This document shows positions 1 to 7,985 of a DNA stretch of 64,000 nucleotides, in pieces (position 1 is the stretch's first letter; every line of letters begins with the position of its first letter). This DNA is from a bacterium (Candidatus Blackallbacteria) CG13_big_fil_rev_8_21_14_2_50_49_14 (lineage in GTDB: Bacteria; Cyanobacteriota; Sericytochromatia; UBA7694): contig PFGG01000011.1 in NCBI GenBank assembly GCA_002783405.1, positions 148,747-212,746 on the forward strand. Reading direction: 5' to 3'. A model generated the notes under the pieces. It was not told the DNA's origin, did not search any database, and saw only the letters and a program-made list of their open reading frames with translations. A program made the position numbers and the translations under genes.

Positions 1-204
1 GCCCTCAGTCAAACTCATCCTTTAAAACTCCTTCTGCTGACATCGGGAATTCTGATCATTCTCCTACTCTTCCCCCAGTTTCTTCTGATTTTAAGGGGAG
101 CCCTTTTGGAATTACTCTTAATGATCAGAATGCTGATCTTTCCATTGGCAGCAGTAGGATTCGCGATTATTCTTTTACACCTTTTTTATTCACGTTTCAG
201 ATAA
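1..204 (+). CDS. C-terminal end of a membrane protein (partial)
   Basis: The reading frame is open from base 1 to a TAA at 202-204, so only the last 67 codons are present. The translation holds two strongly hydrophobic stretches, roughly residues 9-43 and 47-63, separated by an Arg/Glu-containing turn, and ends in a short basic tail, as expected for the last helices of an integral membrane protein. The stop lies two bases before the start of the radical SAM gene, which suggests one transcript. No family can be named from this fragment. Confidence 0.6.
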   Translation, partial: ALSQTHPLKLLLLTSGILIILLLFPQFLLILRGALLELLLMIRMLIFPLAAVGFAIILLHLFYSRFR

Positions 205-206
205 GG

Positions 207-1190
207 ATGCTGGTACGCAGATTTCTTGCCCATGAAATCAAACTCCAATCAAGCCAACCCCTTGAAAGCTTAAATTTAACGCAACTGCAAGAGCTGCATG
301 AAAAAGGTCTTGAGGCCTATCGTTCAGGAAAAATAGCTGAACAGGGAGTCTCCTGGCTGGATGTAAAAAAAACCTTGGCGTATAAGCTCTTAGAAGCCTG
401 TAATTTCTGTAGCCATCTCTGCCAGGTCAACCGTCTCACTGGGCAAACGGGTTACTGTCAGCTCAAAGCAGCAGCTCAAATCAGTGGAGAATATATTCAC
501 CATGGAGAAGAGCCTGCAGTAGGCATTACCCACGCTATCTTCTTCAGCGGCTGTACCATGCACTGCCTTTTCTGCCACAACTGGCGCGAAACCTTTGACC
601 TCGAAAAAGGGTTGAAAACAGAAACCCAGTTTTTAGCAGATCAAATCATCAAGCGCTCTCAAAACGCCAAGATTCAATCCATCAGTTTTATTGGGGGTAC
701 TCCAGAACCCCATCTGCATATCTTAACAGAACTGGCTTGCCTGCTCTCAACGAAAGTCAAACTTCCTTGGGTCTTCAATAACAATGCAACCTTGTCAAAA
801 GAAGGACTTGAGTTAATGGAAGGCTTGATTGACATCTATTTGCCAGATTTTAAATTTGGAAATGCCGATTGTGCTTGGAAGCTTGCAAAAATATCAAATT
901 ATTTGCCCACTGTCAAAGCCAATCTCAAAGCCTATCAGGCACAGAAATCAGAAATTCTGGTTCGCCATTTGCTCATGCCAGGGCATCTTGAGTGTTGCAC
1001 CCTTCCCATCCTTGACAATTTGGCCCAAGAATTTGATTCAATTTCTCTGAACCTGATGGGACAATACAGACCCTTTTACCGTGCCCTCGAAATCCCCGCC
1101 CTAAATCAGCGCCCGGATCCAAAAGATTTGAAAAACGCCAGGGAAAAAGCCTTGGCGTTGGGTATTCAATTGATTGAGAATGCTCGCTAA
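207..1190 (+). CDS. Radical SAM protein, PflX-like (pyruvate formate-lyase activating enzyme family)
   Basis: This 327-residue protein carries a canonical radical SAM CxxxCxxC motif (Cys116, Cys120, Cys123 in GCTMHCLFC), which should bind a 4Fe-4S cluster and S-adenosylmethionine. Before it is a second cysteine group (Cys65, Cys68, Cys72, Cys84), spaced as in the PflX/YggX-type branch of pyruvate formate-lyase activating proteins. The later phrase YLPDFKFGN is also typical of that branch. Such proteins are thought to generate a 5'-deoxyadenosyl radical, but the substrate of the PflX branch is not established. The start follows the previous stop by two bases with only a weak AAGG ahead, so the N-terminus is not certain. 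It converges with the next gene, the two stops being three bases apart. Confidence 0.85.
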   Translation: MLVRRFLAHEIKLQSSQPLESLNLTQLQELHEKGLEAYRSGKIAEQGVSWLDVKKTLAYKLLEACNFCSHLCQVNRLTGQTGYCQLKAAAQISGEYIHHGEEPAVGITHAIFFSGCTMHCLFCHNWRETFDLEKGLKTETQFLADQIIKRSQNAKIQSISFIGGTPEPHLHILTELACLLSTKVKLPWVFNNNATLSKEGLELMEGLIDIYLPDFKFGNADCAWKLAKISNYLPTVKANLKAYQAQKSEILVRHLLMPGHLECCTLPILDNLAQEFDSISLNLMGQYRPFYRALEIPALNQRPDPKDLKNAREKALALGIQLIENAR

Positions 1191-1193
1191 CGC

Positions 1194-1835
1194 TTAAGAA
1201 TTCTTGGCTTCAAAATGGAAAGAAAAATCCTGCGGGTTTTGTCCCACATGGCGAACCTTCACTTTTAAAGCGCCCATGCCTTTGAGCGGTGGAATGGCCA
1301 AATAGCCCCGAATCTCTCCACCAGGCGGCACATCCTGCGGCCAAAAGCCATGGGTTTGAATAAACTTTTCAGCCACAATCGCACGTTCCTGCTCCATAAA
1401 ATCAGGAGCACCCGAAACAGTATTTGTGTTTAAATAATAATAATGACGCCATTGCCGCATCAGCTCACCTGAACTGAGATAGTCCATCGGCAAGCCATTG
1501 AAGCTGACACTCAACCGAATCTGAGACGCCCCCAATTCTTTTGAACTGTGATTGGCAATGCTGACTTGAAAAACCTGGGTCTGAATCACGTTTTTAAACG
1601 CATAGGGCGAAAAGTTTTCACTGATACGTCCGCCTCCATTGGGGTGAAAAACCTGGGTTTTTTCCTGTTCCATCACAGGACGAATGCTCACAGTTACATC
1701 TCCCAAGGTTTCGCTGAGGGTTTGATTGCCCCCGACCGACTGGCTACTGGCTTGACTGACTGGGGTCAGGGTTGTTGCTGCACTCGCAGGAAAAGCAATC
1801 AAACAGGCACTAAGAGCAAGGATCAGTTTCTTCAT
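1194..1835 (-). CDS. Secreted protein of unknown function
   Basis: The 213-residue product starts with MKKLILALSACLIAFPASA, a classical Sec signal peptide probably cut after Ala-Ser-Ala, so it is exported to the periplasm or outside. I chose the ATG at 1835 because a GGAGG Shine-Dalgarno precedes it and the signal peptide begins there; an in-frame extension to 1865 has neither. The mature part is rich in Gln, Ser and beta-type sequence, without cysteines and without a motif I recognise. It sits alone between a convergent radical SAM gene and a divergent mazG-like gene. Function unknown. Confidence 0.65.
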   Translation of the reverse strand: MKKLILALSACLIAFPASAATTLTPVSQASSQSVGGNQTLSETLGDVTVSIRPVMEQEKTQVFHPNGGGRISENFSPYAFKNVIQTQVFQVSIANHSSKELGASQIRLSVSFNGLPMDYLSSGELMRQWRHYYYLNTNTVSGAPDFMEQERAIVAEKFIQTHGFWPQDVPPGGEIRGYLAIPPLKGMGALKVKVRHVGQNPQDFSFHFEAKNS

Positions 1836-1879
1836 GGGGTTTCCTCCCGATTCGCATAAGAACATAACGAGTTGGGCTT

Positions 1880-1887
1880 ATTATAAT
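1880..1887. promoter_or_regulatory. Possible promoter -10 element in a divergent intergenic region
   Basis: In the 213-bp gap between the secreted-protein gene (leftward) and the mazG-like gene (rightward) lies TATAAT read on the minus strand (1885-1880), overlapped by another TATAAT on the plus strand (1882-1887). The minus copy lies about 45 bp ahead of the leftward ATG and is the likelier one to be used. No good -35 hexamer is visible on either strand. Confidence 0.35.
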
Positions 1888-2048
1888 ACAGCCGTTTCTT
1901 AGATTTCTACGGATTAAGAACGCAGAAGGGGAATTAGTCCTCTGTAAATCTTTTAAGCAGATGGCCCTGGGCAAGGAAGCGATCCTTCGGTAATATAGGC
2001 AAAGAATTGAATCAAACCCTGCGTTTGAACAGGAAGAAGGACTCAAGA

Positions 2049-2402
2049 ATGCCGACCCCAGAAGAACTCACACTGACTGAGGCGCAAAACCAGGTAGACG
2101 AATGGATTCGAGCCCTCGGGGTTCGCTATTTTTCTGAATTAACCAATCTCGCTCAATTAATGGAAGAAGTAGGAGAACTGGCACGCCTTATTTCACGCAC
2201 CTATGGAGAACAAAGCTTCAAGGACAATGAAGACAGCAAGGCATTGGCAGATGAAATGGCAGATGTTTTATTTGTCTTGCTTTGTCTGGCCAACCAGACA
2301 GGGGTCAATTTAAATCAGGCATTGATCGCCAATTTGCAGAAAAAAACCGAGCGGGACCATCAACGCCATCTCAACAATCCCAAGCTGAAACCCCAAGTAT
2401 GA
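2049..2402 (+). CDS. MazG-like nucleotide pyrophosphohydrolase
   Basis: This 117-residue protein has the all-alpha NTP-pyrophosphatase (MazG/YpjD) signature: an EEVGE motif at residues 39-43 and a downstream DEMADVL motif at about 68-74, whose acidic residues bind magnesium. The family hydrolyses nucleoside triphosphates, often aberrant ones, to monophosphate and pyrophosphate. The single-domain length fits the short MazG-like class rather than the 260-residue two-domain MazG. I chose the ATG at 2049, which has an AGAAGGA ribosome site; a longer in-frame start at 2007 would add 14 unconserved residues. Its stop overlaps the start of the cytochrome gene (ATGA), so the two are translationally coupled, although no functional link is obvious. 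Confidence 0.85.
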   Translation: MPTPEELTLTEAQNQVDEWIRALGVRYFSELTNLAQLMEEVGELARLISRTYGEQSFKDNEDSKALADEMADVLFVLLCLANQTGVNLNQALIANLQKKTERDHQRHLNNPKLKPQV

Positions 2403-3325
2403 GATTAGGTTTAAGATCCTTCGCCCTTTTCTTGATCCTCCTCCTGGGCTTGAGCGCTTGCCCAGCTCAGACTTCCGACAAAAGCTCAAAGGCCTCGGAA
2501 CAAATCCAAAGCAAAGCTCTCAAAGATCTAAACCTTTACGGCCAAGATTTACTTGAAAAAACCCCTGTCTATCTGGGGCCTCAGGCAAAGAATCCTGCAT
2601 TGCGTTTGGCAGGCAATAGGTTAAGCTGTATCTCCTGCCACTTAAACGGTGGCAAAGATTCAAAAGCCATGGGCTTTATGGGTATTAGCCAACGTTACCC
2701 ACGTTACAGAGCCCTCGAAAACCGTAAAATTACACTCAGGGAGCGCATCAACAGCTGTTTTGAACGCAGTCTGAATGCCAAGCCTTTGGCAGACGAAAGC
2801 CGTGAGTTAAAAGCGCTCGAGAGCTATATACGTCAAATAAGTCAAAGCACCGCCCCAACCGAAACTTTGGCAGAATTGCAACTCCCCCCCTTGAAACTGC
2901 TCACGCGGGCGGCCCATCCCAAGGCTGGAGAAAAACTCTATCAATATCATTGTTCAGCCTGTCATGGAAAATCAGGCGAAGGACAACTAAAAAACAACGC
3001 AACACCTGATCAGGGCTATGTTTTTCCCCCGCTTTGGGGGCAAGACAGTTATGGGCAAGGCTCGAATCTCAACCGTTTAACCCTGGCCGCCCGCTATATC
3101 AAGGCCAATATGCCTTTGGGGCGTCCTTTGCTGAGTGCAGAAGAGGCCTATGATATTGCTGCTTTTATCAATAGCCACGAGCGTCCCCAACTCAAACAAG
3201 CCGAAAAAGATTTTCCCGATCGCAGTAAAAAACCAGCCGATGTGCCCTATCCTCCCTTTGCAGATCAGCAAAGCTCAGAGCGGCATCGTTTTGGCCCCTT
3301 TACTGATTTAAAGGCCCCCTTATAA
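2399..3325 (+). CDS. Diheme cytochrome c lipoprotein, TsdA-like (possible thiosulfate dehydrogenase)
   Basis: The 308-residue product has a lipoprotein signal with lipobox LSAC (Cys21), so it is probably anchored in the cell envelope. Two CxxCH heme-attachment sites are visible: CISCH at 77-81 and CSACH at 185-189. Phrases after the first heme (YPRYRALENRKITLRERIN, then Cys120 in NSCFERSLN) and at the end (AAFINSHERP) resemble TsdA, which oxidises two thiosulfates to tetrathionate. In TsdA a cysteine is an axial heme ligand, and Cys120 is a candidate for that role. The start overlaps the mazG-like stop (ATGA). The 3' end overlaps the opposite-strand radical SAM gene tail to tail by 26 bp. The substrate is inferred; another diheme cytochrome role is possible. 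Confidence 0.75.
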   Translation: MRLGLRSFALFLILLLGLSACPAQTSDKSSKASEQIQSKALKDLNLYGQDLLEKTPVYLGPQAKNPALRLAGNRLSCISCHLNGGKDSKAMGFMGISQRYPRYRALENRKITLRERINSCFERSLNAKPLADESRELKALESYIRQISQSTAPTETLAELQLPPLKLLTRAAHPKAGEKLYQYHCSACHGKSGEGQLKNNATPDQGYVFPPLWGQDSYGQGSNLNRLTLAARYIKANMPLGRPLLSAEEAYDIAAFINSHERPQLKQAEKDFPDRSKKPADVPYPPFADQQSSERHRFGPFTDLKAPL

Positions 3326-5219
3326 GCTTGCGTACTGAAAAAGGAGCCCCCAGCCAATCTTTGACCCACTCACAGGGTTCTTGGTTTAAGGGCAGATTTT
3401 CTCTGTTTTGTAAAGCCAGACAGACCTCGACGAGATTGCTGTGAAAGGTGGCTGACAGCGGCTCAATCCGATAGGCCAACTGTAAATTTAAGCGGCATAC
3501 CGCAACCAAATCCTGGATCAACCAATCGGGTAAATTCAACCCCGTTTTATCAAGCCAGGTCTGCAACCAAAAGTGCAATTGATGAAAATAATCCCCAATT
3601 TGATTCTGTTGGATCATGTGAATCAAAACAAACTCATCTGCTGACCACCAAATTCCGGCATACTCAGGCTGCTCGGAACGGCAATACTCGTAGTCACCCT
3701 GCTGGATTGATTCAGCTTTGGACTTAAAAAAATCAGAAAGATGTTTTAAAAGTGGAAATTCATGAGAGATATCCAAAAATGCTTCTATCAAAACCCGAAA
3801 ACTGATAGCGCATCTTTGAGTCAAATACAAGAGCATGGGGCGCAGGAGATGCTTGCCAAAGAAAAGCAAATCCGTCATCCAGGCAAAACAAAGACAACGC
3901 ACCCAATCTTGCTTGGAAAGGGTTCGTGTAGCAATCACCAACTCCTGCTTTTCAAGAATGCCATCAGGGGGATCTGTGGCATTGCTGTGCAGATAAACAG
4001 TGGGCACCCAAGCCCCTACAATGCCGTAACGCTCTCGGTATTCAGGCTGCGCCATTTCAGCATTGGGCAAGAGACTCGCATTGAAAAAACGCAAGGCATG
4101 GTATTGTCCCCCCACAATTAACTGATTCACACCTTCGGCAAAAGAAGCATAGGTTTCCTCTGGCAAGCCAATAATGACATCGGTATAGGTTCGAATGCCT
4201 TCCTGACTCAAACTCTGATGCAATTCCCGATAGTGCTTCAAGGAAATATTTTCCCGCTTGATAGCTTTGAGCACTTCAGGAGACAAAGATTGTACTGAGA
4301 GCGTCACCTCTTGATCTAAACCTGCCTGAATCAATATTTTGTGCACTTTAAATGCACGTTCAGTGACATTTTTACTGTTTTGAACAGCCAAAGAAACAGG
4401 ATATCCTGTTTCTTTGCGAATTTCAGCGGCTTTTTCTGCAAGCAATAAATCACGGGGAAGAATTCCAAAATTGGCATCACAACAAAAAACAAAGGAAATT
4501 TGATGCTGTGAAAACCATTCCAATTCTGAATACAATCTGGAAATTTCAAAACCTGAAATTTTACTGGCCGTTGCAGACCCCCAATCACAATAACTGCAAC
4601 GGAAAGGACAGCCTCGATTGGTTTCCCAAAGCGCACCCCATTTTTGCTCTGGATACGCTGAAAGCAAGGAGTCAAATATATTTGCCAAATAGGGAGAAGG
4701 AAGATCGGCAAGATTTTTGGTGCGGGCTTGGGTTTCTGTATGTTGAAATTTACCGTCTTTGTCGATCCAACTCAATCCGGGAATCTCTTTCCAAGGTTTC
4801 TCTGGCCAAGCTTCCATGCATTGAGAGAAAACTACCTCACCGGGGCCATGGCAGCACAAATCAATCTGAGGATTTTCGCGTAAAAAAACCTCAGCCTGAT
4901 CGGGAACATGCGGCCCCCCCACCAAAACAAGGCCATTTGGGCGTTTCTTTTTGAGAGCCGCAGCAATGGTCAGAGAGCGTTGAGCATTCCAGACATAAAG
5001 GCTAAAGCCCACAATATCAGCTGAATTCAGCTGTTCTACGGCCTGATCGCAAGCCAAACGTGCCTGCCAAAGTGCAGGTAGAAAATCATAGCGTTCAGGA
5101 TCTTGACTGCTTGCCAATAAGCTGGCCTGAAGTAAACCTGAGGTATAGGGCAAGAAGGTCCATGCACCCGAATTCAGATTGACCAAGCCTATTTTAATTT
5201 TTTCCTGCCGCAAGCACAT
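3300..5219 (-). CDS. B12-binding-domain radical SAM protein
   Basis: The product is 639 residues. The N-terminal 150 residues look like a cobalamin-binding Rossmann domain (LVGGPHVPDQ and CCHGPGE are typical turns). A radical SAM core follows with CxxxCxxC in RGCPFRCSYC near residues 204-211, then a long C-terminal region rich in aromatics. Proteins of this build carry out methylations, ring contractions or other radical chemistry on varied substrates, and the sequence does not reveal which. An ATG at 5219 is preferred; a GTG two codons upstream is equally close to the AGGGGA ribosome site. It is monocistronic, divergent from ltaE and convergent with the cytochrome gene, which it overlaps by 26 bp. 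Confidence 0.85.
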   Translation of the reverse strand: MCLRQEKIKIGLVNLNSGAWTFLPYTSGLLQASLLASSQDPERYDFLPALWQARLACDQAVEQLNSADIVGFSLYVWNAQRSLTIAAALKKKRPNGLVLVGGPHVPDQAEVFLRENPQIDLCCHGPGEVVFSQCMEAWPEKPWKEIPGLSWIDKDGKFQHTETQARTKNLADLPSPYLANIFDSLLSAYPEQKWGALWETNRGCPFRCSYCDWGSATASKISGFEISRLYSELEWFSQHQISFVFCCDANFGILPRDLLLAEKAAEIRKETGYPVSLAVQNSKNVTERAFKVHKILIQAGLDQEVTLSVQSLSPEVLKAIKRENISLKHYRELHQSLSQEGIRTYTDVIIGLPEETYASFAEGVNQLIVGGQYHALRFFNASLLPNAEMAQPEYRERYGIVGAWVPTVYLHSNATDPPDGILEKQELVIATRTLSKQDWVRCLCFAWMTDLLFFGKHLLRPMLLYLTQRCAISFRVLIEAFLDISHEFPLLKHLSDFFKSKAESIQQGDYEYCRSEQPEYAGIWWSADEFVLIHMIQQNQIGDYFHQLHFWLQTWLDKTGLNLPDWLIQDLVAVCRLNLQLAYRIEPLSATFHSNLVEVCLALQNRENLPLNQEPCEWVKDWLGAPFSVRKLIRGPLNQ

Positions 5220-5342
5220 ACTCACTTTCTTCCCCTGTGCTCTGATTCTAGCATGTGTCGTTCAAGTCGCGTTCTGGGTTCAGCAACTAAAACACAGAGG
5301 GGTATGTTAACCTGATAGTCAGATAAACAGGGAGATCTTGTG

Positions 5343-6380
5343 ATGCGACGTAGTTTTGCGAGCGATAATAATTCAGGCCTGGATCCGATGGTTTTGGAAG
5401 CCCTGCAAGCAGCAAACCAGGATCATGAAATTGGCTATGGAGAGGATCCTTATACGCGGGCCGCTGAGGCTGCTTTTCAAAAAGAACTGGGCGATGTCGC
5501 TGTTTTTCCTGTTTTAACGGGAACAGCAGCCAATGTGCTCTGTATTTCGGCCCTCTTACAACCCTTTGAGGCCGTTATCTGCAGTAAAATGGCGCATCTG
5601 TGGGTGGATGAGTGTGGTGCTCCCGAACGATTCTGCGGAAACAAACTGATCCCCCTCGATACGGCAGATGGAAAATTAATGCCCGCTCAAATTTCAACCG
5701 TCTTATGCGGTCGTGGTGACGAGCACAGAGTTCAACCCCGGATGATTTCGATTACCCAACCGACAGAGGTTGGCACCCTCTACTCCCGAGAAGAAATCAC
5801 AAACTTAGCCGAATTTGCCCACCAGCAGGGGCTCTTTTTACATGTGGATGGTGCTCGGATTGCCAATGCCGCCGCCGCTTTAAATTGCTCTTTTAAAGAC
5901 CTCTTACGTGATACAGGGGTCGATATCGTCAGCTTTGGCGGCACTAAAAATGGCCTACTCAATGCCGAGGCCGTGGTCTTTATGAATCCAGCACAAGCGA
6001 AGAATATGCCTTATTTGCGCAAACAGGCCATGCAATTGAATTCAAAAATGCGTTTTCTTTCTGTGCAATGGGAAAAAGCACTTCAATCGGATCATTGGCT
6101 CAAGAATGCAAAAAAGGCCAACCAGATGGCCGCTCTCCTGGCACAGGCCGTTTTTGAAATACCGGAAATTGAACCGGCTTGGCCTGTACAGAGCAATGCG
6201 GTTTTCGCAAAAGTGCCCAAAGCCTTGATTCAGCCCTTGCAAGCAGAATATTATTTTTACGTCTGGGATGAAAGTGCCTCAATTGTGCGTTGGATGTGCT
6301 CTTTTGACACCCAGGAAATAGATATTATTAATTTTGTAAACACCATTCAAGACATTCTAAACAAGGGAGTTCAAACTTGA
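5343..6380 (+). CDS. ltaE: Low-specificity L-threonine aldolase
   Basis: This 345-residue PLP enzyme of the beta-eliminating lyase fold cleaves L-threonine or allo-threonine to glycine and acetaldehyde. The N-terminal SDNNSG, the HVDGAR motif (Asp169 contacts the PLP ring nitrogen) and SFGGTKNG (Lys202, the Schiff-base lysine) are all present, and the length is typical. The ATG at 5343 is eight bases after a GGGAG ribosome site; a GTG directly upstream at 5340 is possible. It forms a two-gene unit with the downstream sixA-like gene, whose TTG start overlaps its TGA. Confidence 0.92.
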   Translation: MRRSFASDNNSGLDPMVLEALQAANQDHEIGYGEDPYTRAAEAAFQKELGDVAVFPVLTGTAANVLCISALLQPFEAVICSKMAHLWVDECGAPERFCGNKLIPLDTADGKLMPAQISTVLCGRGDEHRVQPRMISITQPTEVGTLYSREEITNLAEFAHQQGLFLHVDGARIANAAAALNCSFKDLLRDTGVDIVSFGGTKNGLLNAEAVVFMNPAQAKNMPYLRKQAMQLNSKMRFLSVQWEKALQSDHWLKNAKKANQMAALLAQAVFEIPEIEPAWPVQSNAVFAKVPKALIQPLQAEYYFYVWDESASIVRWMCSFDTQEIDIINFVNTIQDILNKGVQT

Positions 6381-6871
6381 AAACACTTTTTATAGCGCGC
6401 CATGGTGAAGCCGTTTCCGTGGGAGCACCCGGTGTATATTCAGATTTTGATCGTCATTTAAGCGAAGAAGGCGAGCAAAAAATAAAAAAACAAGCCGAGA
6501 GCCTTTTAAAATTAGGGGCGACTTGGCAAAAAGTACTTTGCAGCCCACTGGTGAGAGCTCGCCAAACAGCAGAGCTGCTCAATTCGCCTCAAGCAGCGCC
6601 TCTAGAAATCTTTGAAGCACTGGGGGATCGCCCCTCCTTCTCAGAGGTTCGCAAAAAAATTGAAGCGTCTCATGAAGAGCGTATTTTACTGGTCACTCAC
6701 CAACCCTTTGTTGTTGAACTCACCTCTTATTTACTGACTGGAGAAATGAAAACCGCATTTCATTTTAGTACGGGTGCCATGGCCTGCCTGCGCATATACC
6801 AGCTTTCAGAGTCGCCACGTGGTGAGTTAGAGTGGTTTAAACCCTCTTCAAGTTTGCAGGCTTTCATCTAA
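6377..6871 (+). CDS. sixA: SixA-like phosphohistidine phosphatase (histidine phosphatase superfamily)
   Basis: The 164-residue protein begins with an RHGE motif (Arg8, His9, Gly10, Glu11), in which the histidine is transiently phosphorylated, and has a second catalytic histidine at His108 in LVTHQPF. Its short length and the early ...DFDRHLSEEG segment match SixA, which removes phosphate from phosphohistidine proteins. The start codon is TTG at 6377, overlapping the TGA of ltaE and preceded by AAGGGAG, so it is read by translational coupling. A general phosphoglycerate-mutase-like phosphatase cannot be excluded. Confidence 0.85.
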   Translation: MKTLFIARHGEAVSVGAPGVYSDFDRHLSEEGEQKIKKQAESLLKLGATWQKVLCSPLVRARQTAELLNSPQAAPLEIFEALGDRPSFSEVRKKIEASHEERILLVTHQPFVVELTSYLLTGEMKTAFHFSTGAMACLRIYQLSESPRGELEWFKPSSSLQAFI

Positions 6872-6873
6872 AT

Positions 6874-7677
6874 CTAAAGTGCAATATCATCAAACGAATC
6901 ACTGTGATTGAGACGATAAAATAATTCTTTGTCAATAATTGCAGGGTGATGATTTTCAAATGTCTTGAAATGCGTTTGATAAGAACCTGTATAAAAAATA
7001 TTTTCAAGAATGGTTTTGATCGTGTTGGCTTGCCAACGACCGCCACGCTTGGTTTGAACCCCAGCATGGGTTAATCCCATGGCAATCTGACGCAAGGATC
7101 GCCCAGCCGAACGCTCATGAAAAATTCGCGCAATGATTTTTGCTTCTTCAGGAATGCAGGCATATTCATTGCTCTGCGCATCAATTCGATAGCCATAAGG
7201 ACAAGCTCCACCATTCTGCTTCGAAAGATCAGAACGCTTGCCCGGTGCTGGCACAACCCGAAGTCGATGCACTCCCGGTTTGAGTTGGGGAATACGGGGC
7301 AAAATTTCAATAAAAATCGGAGGGGCTGTTCGAGCTTCAATCCAAATTTCTTCACGAAAACTGATCAGGCCGCCCTTGACCAAACCCTGTCGGAACATCT
7401 CCAAGAGACTGAAAACGTCATGAAAGCGTCGGCCCAAGTCCAGCAAACTTTCAACCACAATAAAATCACCGGACTGCATTTTCTGTAGCAGGGTTTTCAA
7501 TTCTGGGCGTTCCAAAGCATTTTTAACCAAAGCCAGATCGACATTGAGTTCAGAAAAATGAAGCTCCTTCTGAAGGCACAAAGCTTCAAGTGTTTTTCTC
7601 TTGGTTTGAATAATTTTCGTATCCTGATCATATAATTCTGGCGAAATCCAATAATATCCAAAGGCTTTTGAACTCAT
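6874..7677 (-). CDS. Solitary serine recombinase-like protein with a degenerate catalytic domain
   Basis: The middle and C-terminal part (from about residue 155, GGACPYGYRID to ILENIFYTG) is a clear Recombinase domain, as in large serine recombinases. The N-terminal resolvase domain is recognisable (the RPELKTLL-like stretch and RRFHDVFSLL) but altered: the usual YxRVS motif reads YYWIS, so the serine stays and the arginine is lost, and the DRLGR motif reads LDLGR. At 267 residues it lacks the long zinc-ribbon/coiled-coil tail of true large integrases. The ATG at 7677 follows AGGTGG; a GTG at 7686 is too close to it. No partner genes or att-like repeats were seen, so it may be an inactive relic or a domesticated DNA-binding protein. 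Confidence 0.7.
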   Translation of the reverse strand: MSSKAFGYYWISPELYDQDTKIIQTKRKTLEALCLQKELHFSELNVDLALVKNALERPELKTLLQKMQSGDFIVVESLLDLGRRFHDVFSLLEMFRQGLVKGGLISFREEIWIEARTAPPIFIEILPRIPQLKPGVHRLRVVPAPGKRSDLSKQNGGACPYGYRIDAQSNEYACIPEEAKIIARIFHERSAGRSLRQIAMGLTHAGVQTKRGGRWQANTIKTILENIFYTGSYQTHFKTFENHHPAIIDKELFYRLNHSDSFDDIAL

Positions 7678-7985
7678 AAGCACCACCTAATTAGCTTCTG
7701 TATAGGGGCACTTATCAGTCATTTAAAACCAAAACTTGCAGATTTTAACATAAAGACCTGGTTAAGTTTTTCTGAGTATTTATATTAAGCCTCGTAAAAA
7801 GCTCTCAATAACTTACTCGAAGCATTTGAATCGATACAAATTCACCTGAACAAAAAATTAAGATTAAGCCGTTTTAAAATAAGTATTAAGCTCATCTTTT
7901 TATGAATAAAATACTAATTTCGGGCATGATTGGATCAAATTTAACGAAAACATACTTAAGCAAGCCGTTTATTTTGGAGAGCGCC
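7678..7985. other. AT-rich 308-bp intergenic region between divergent genes
   Basis: The gap separates the leftward recombinase-like gene and the rightward transglutaminase-like gene. It is AT-rich and contains several copies of ATTAAGC-like words (around 7785, 7862 and 7885) but no clear -35/-10 pair. The open frame from 7902 to 7985 is probably leader, because the best ribosome site (GGAGA) precedes the ATG at 7986. No RNA gene is recognised. Confidence 0.5.
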
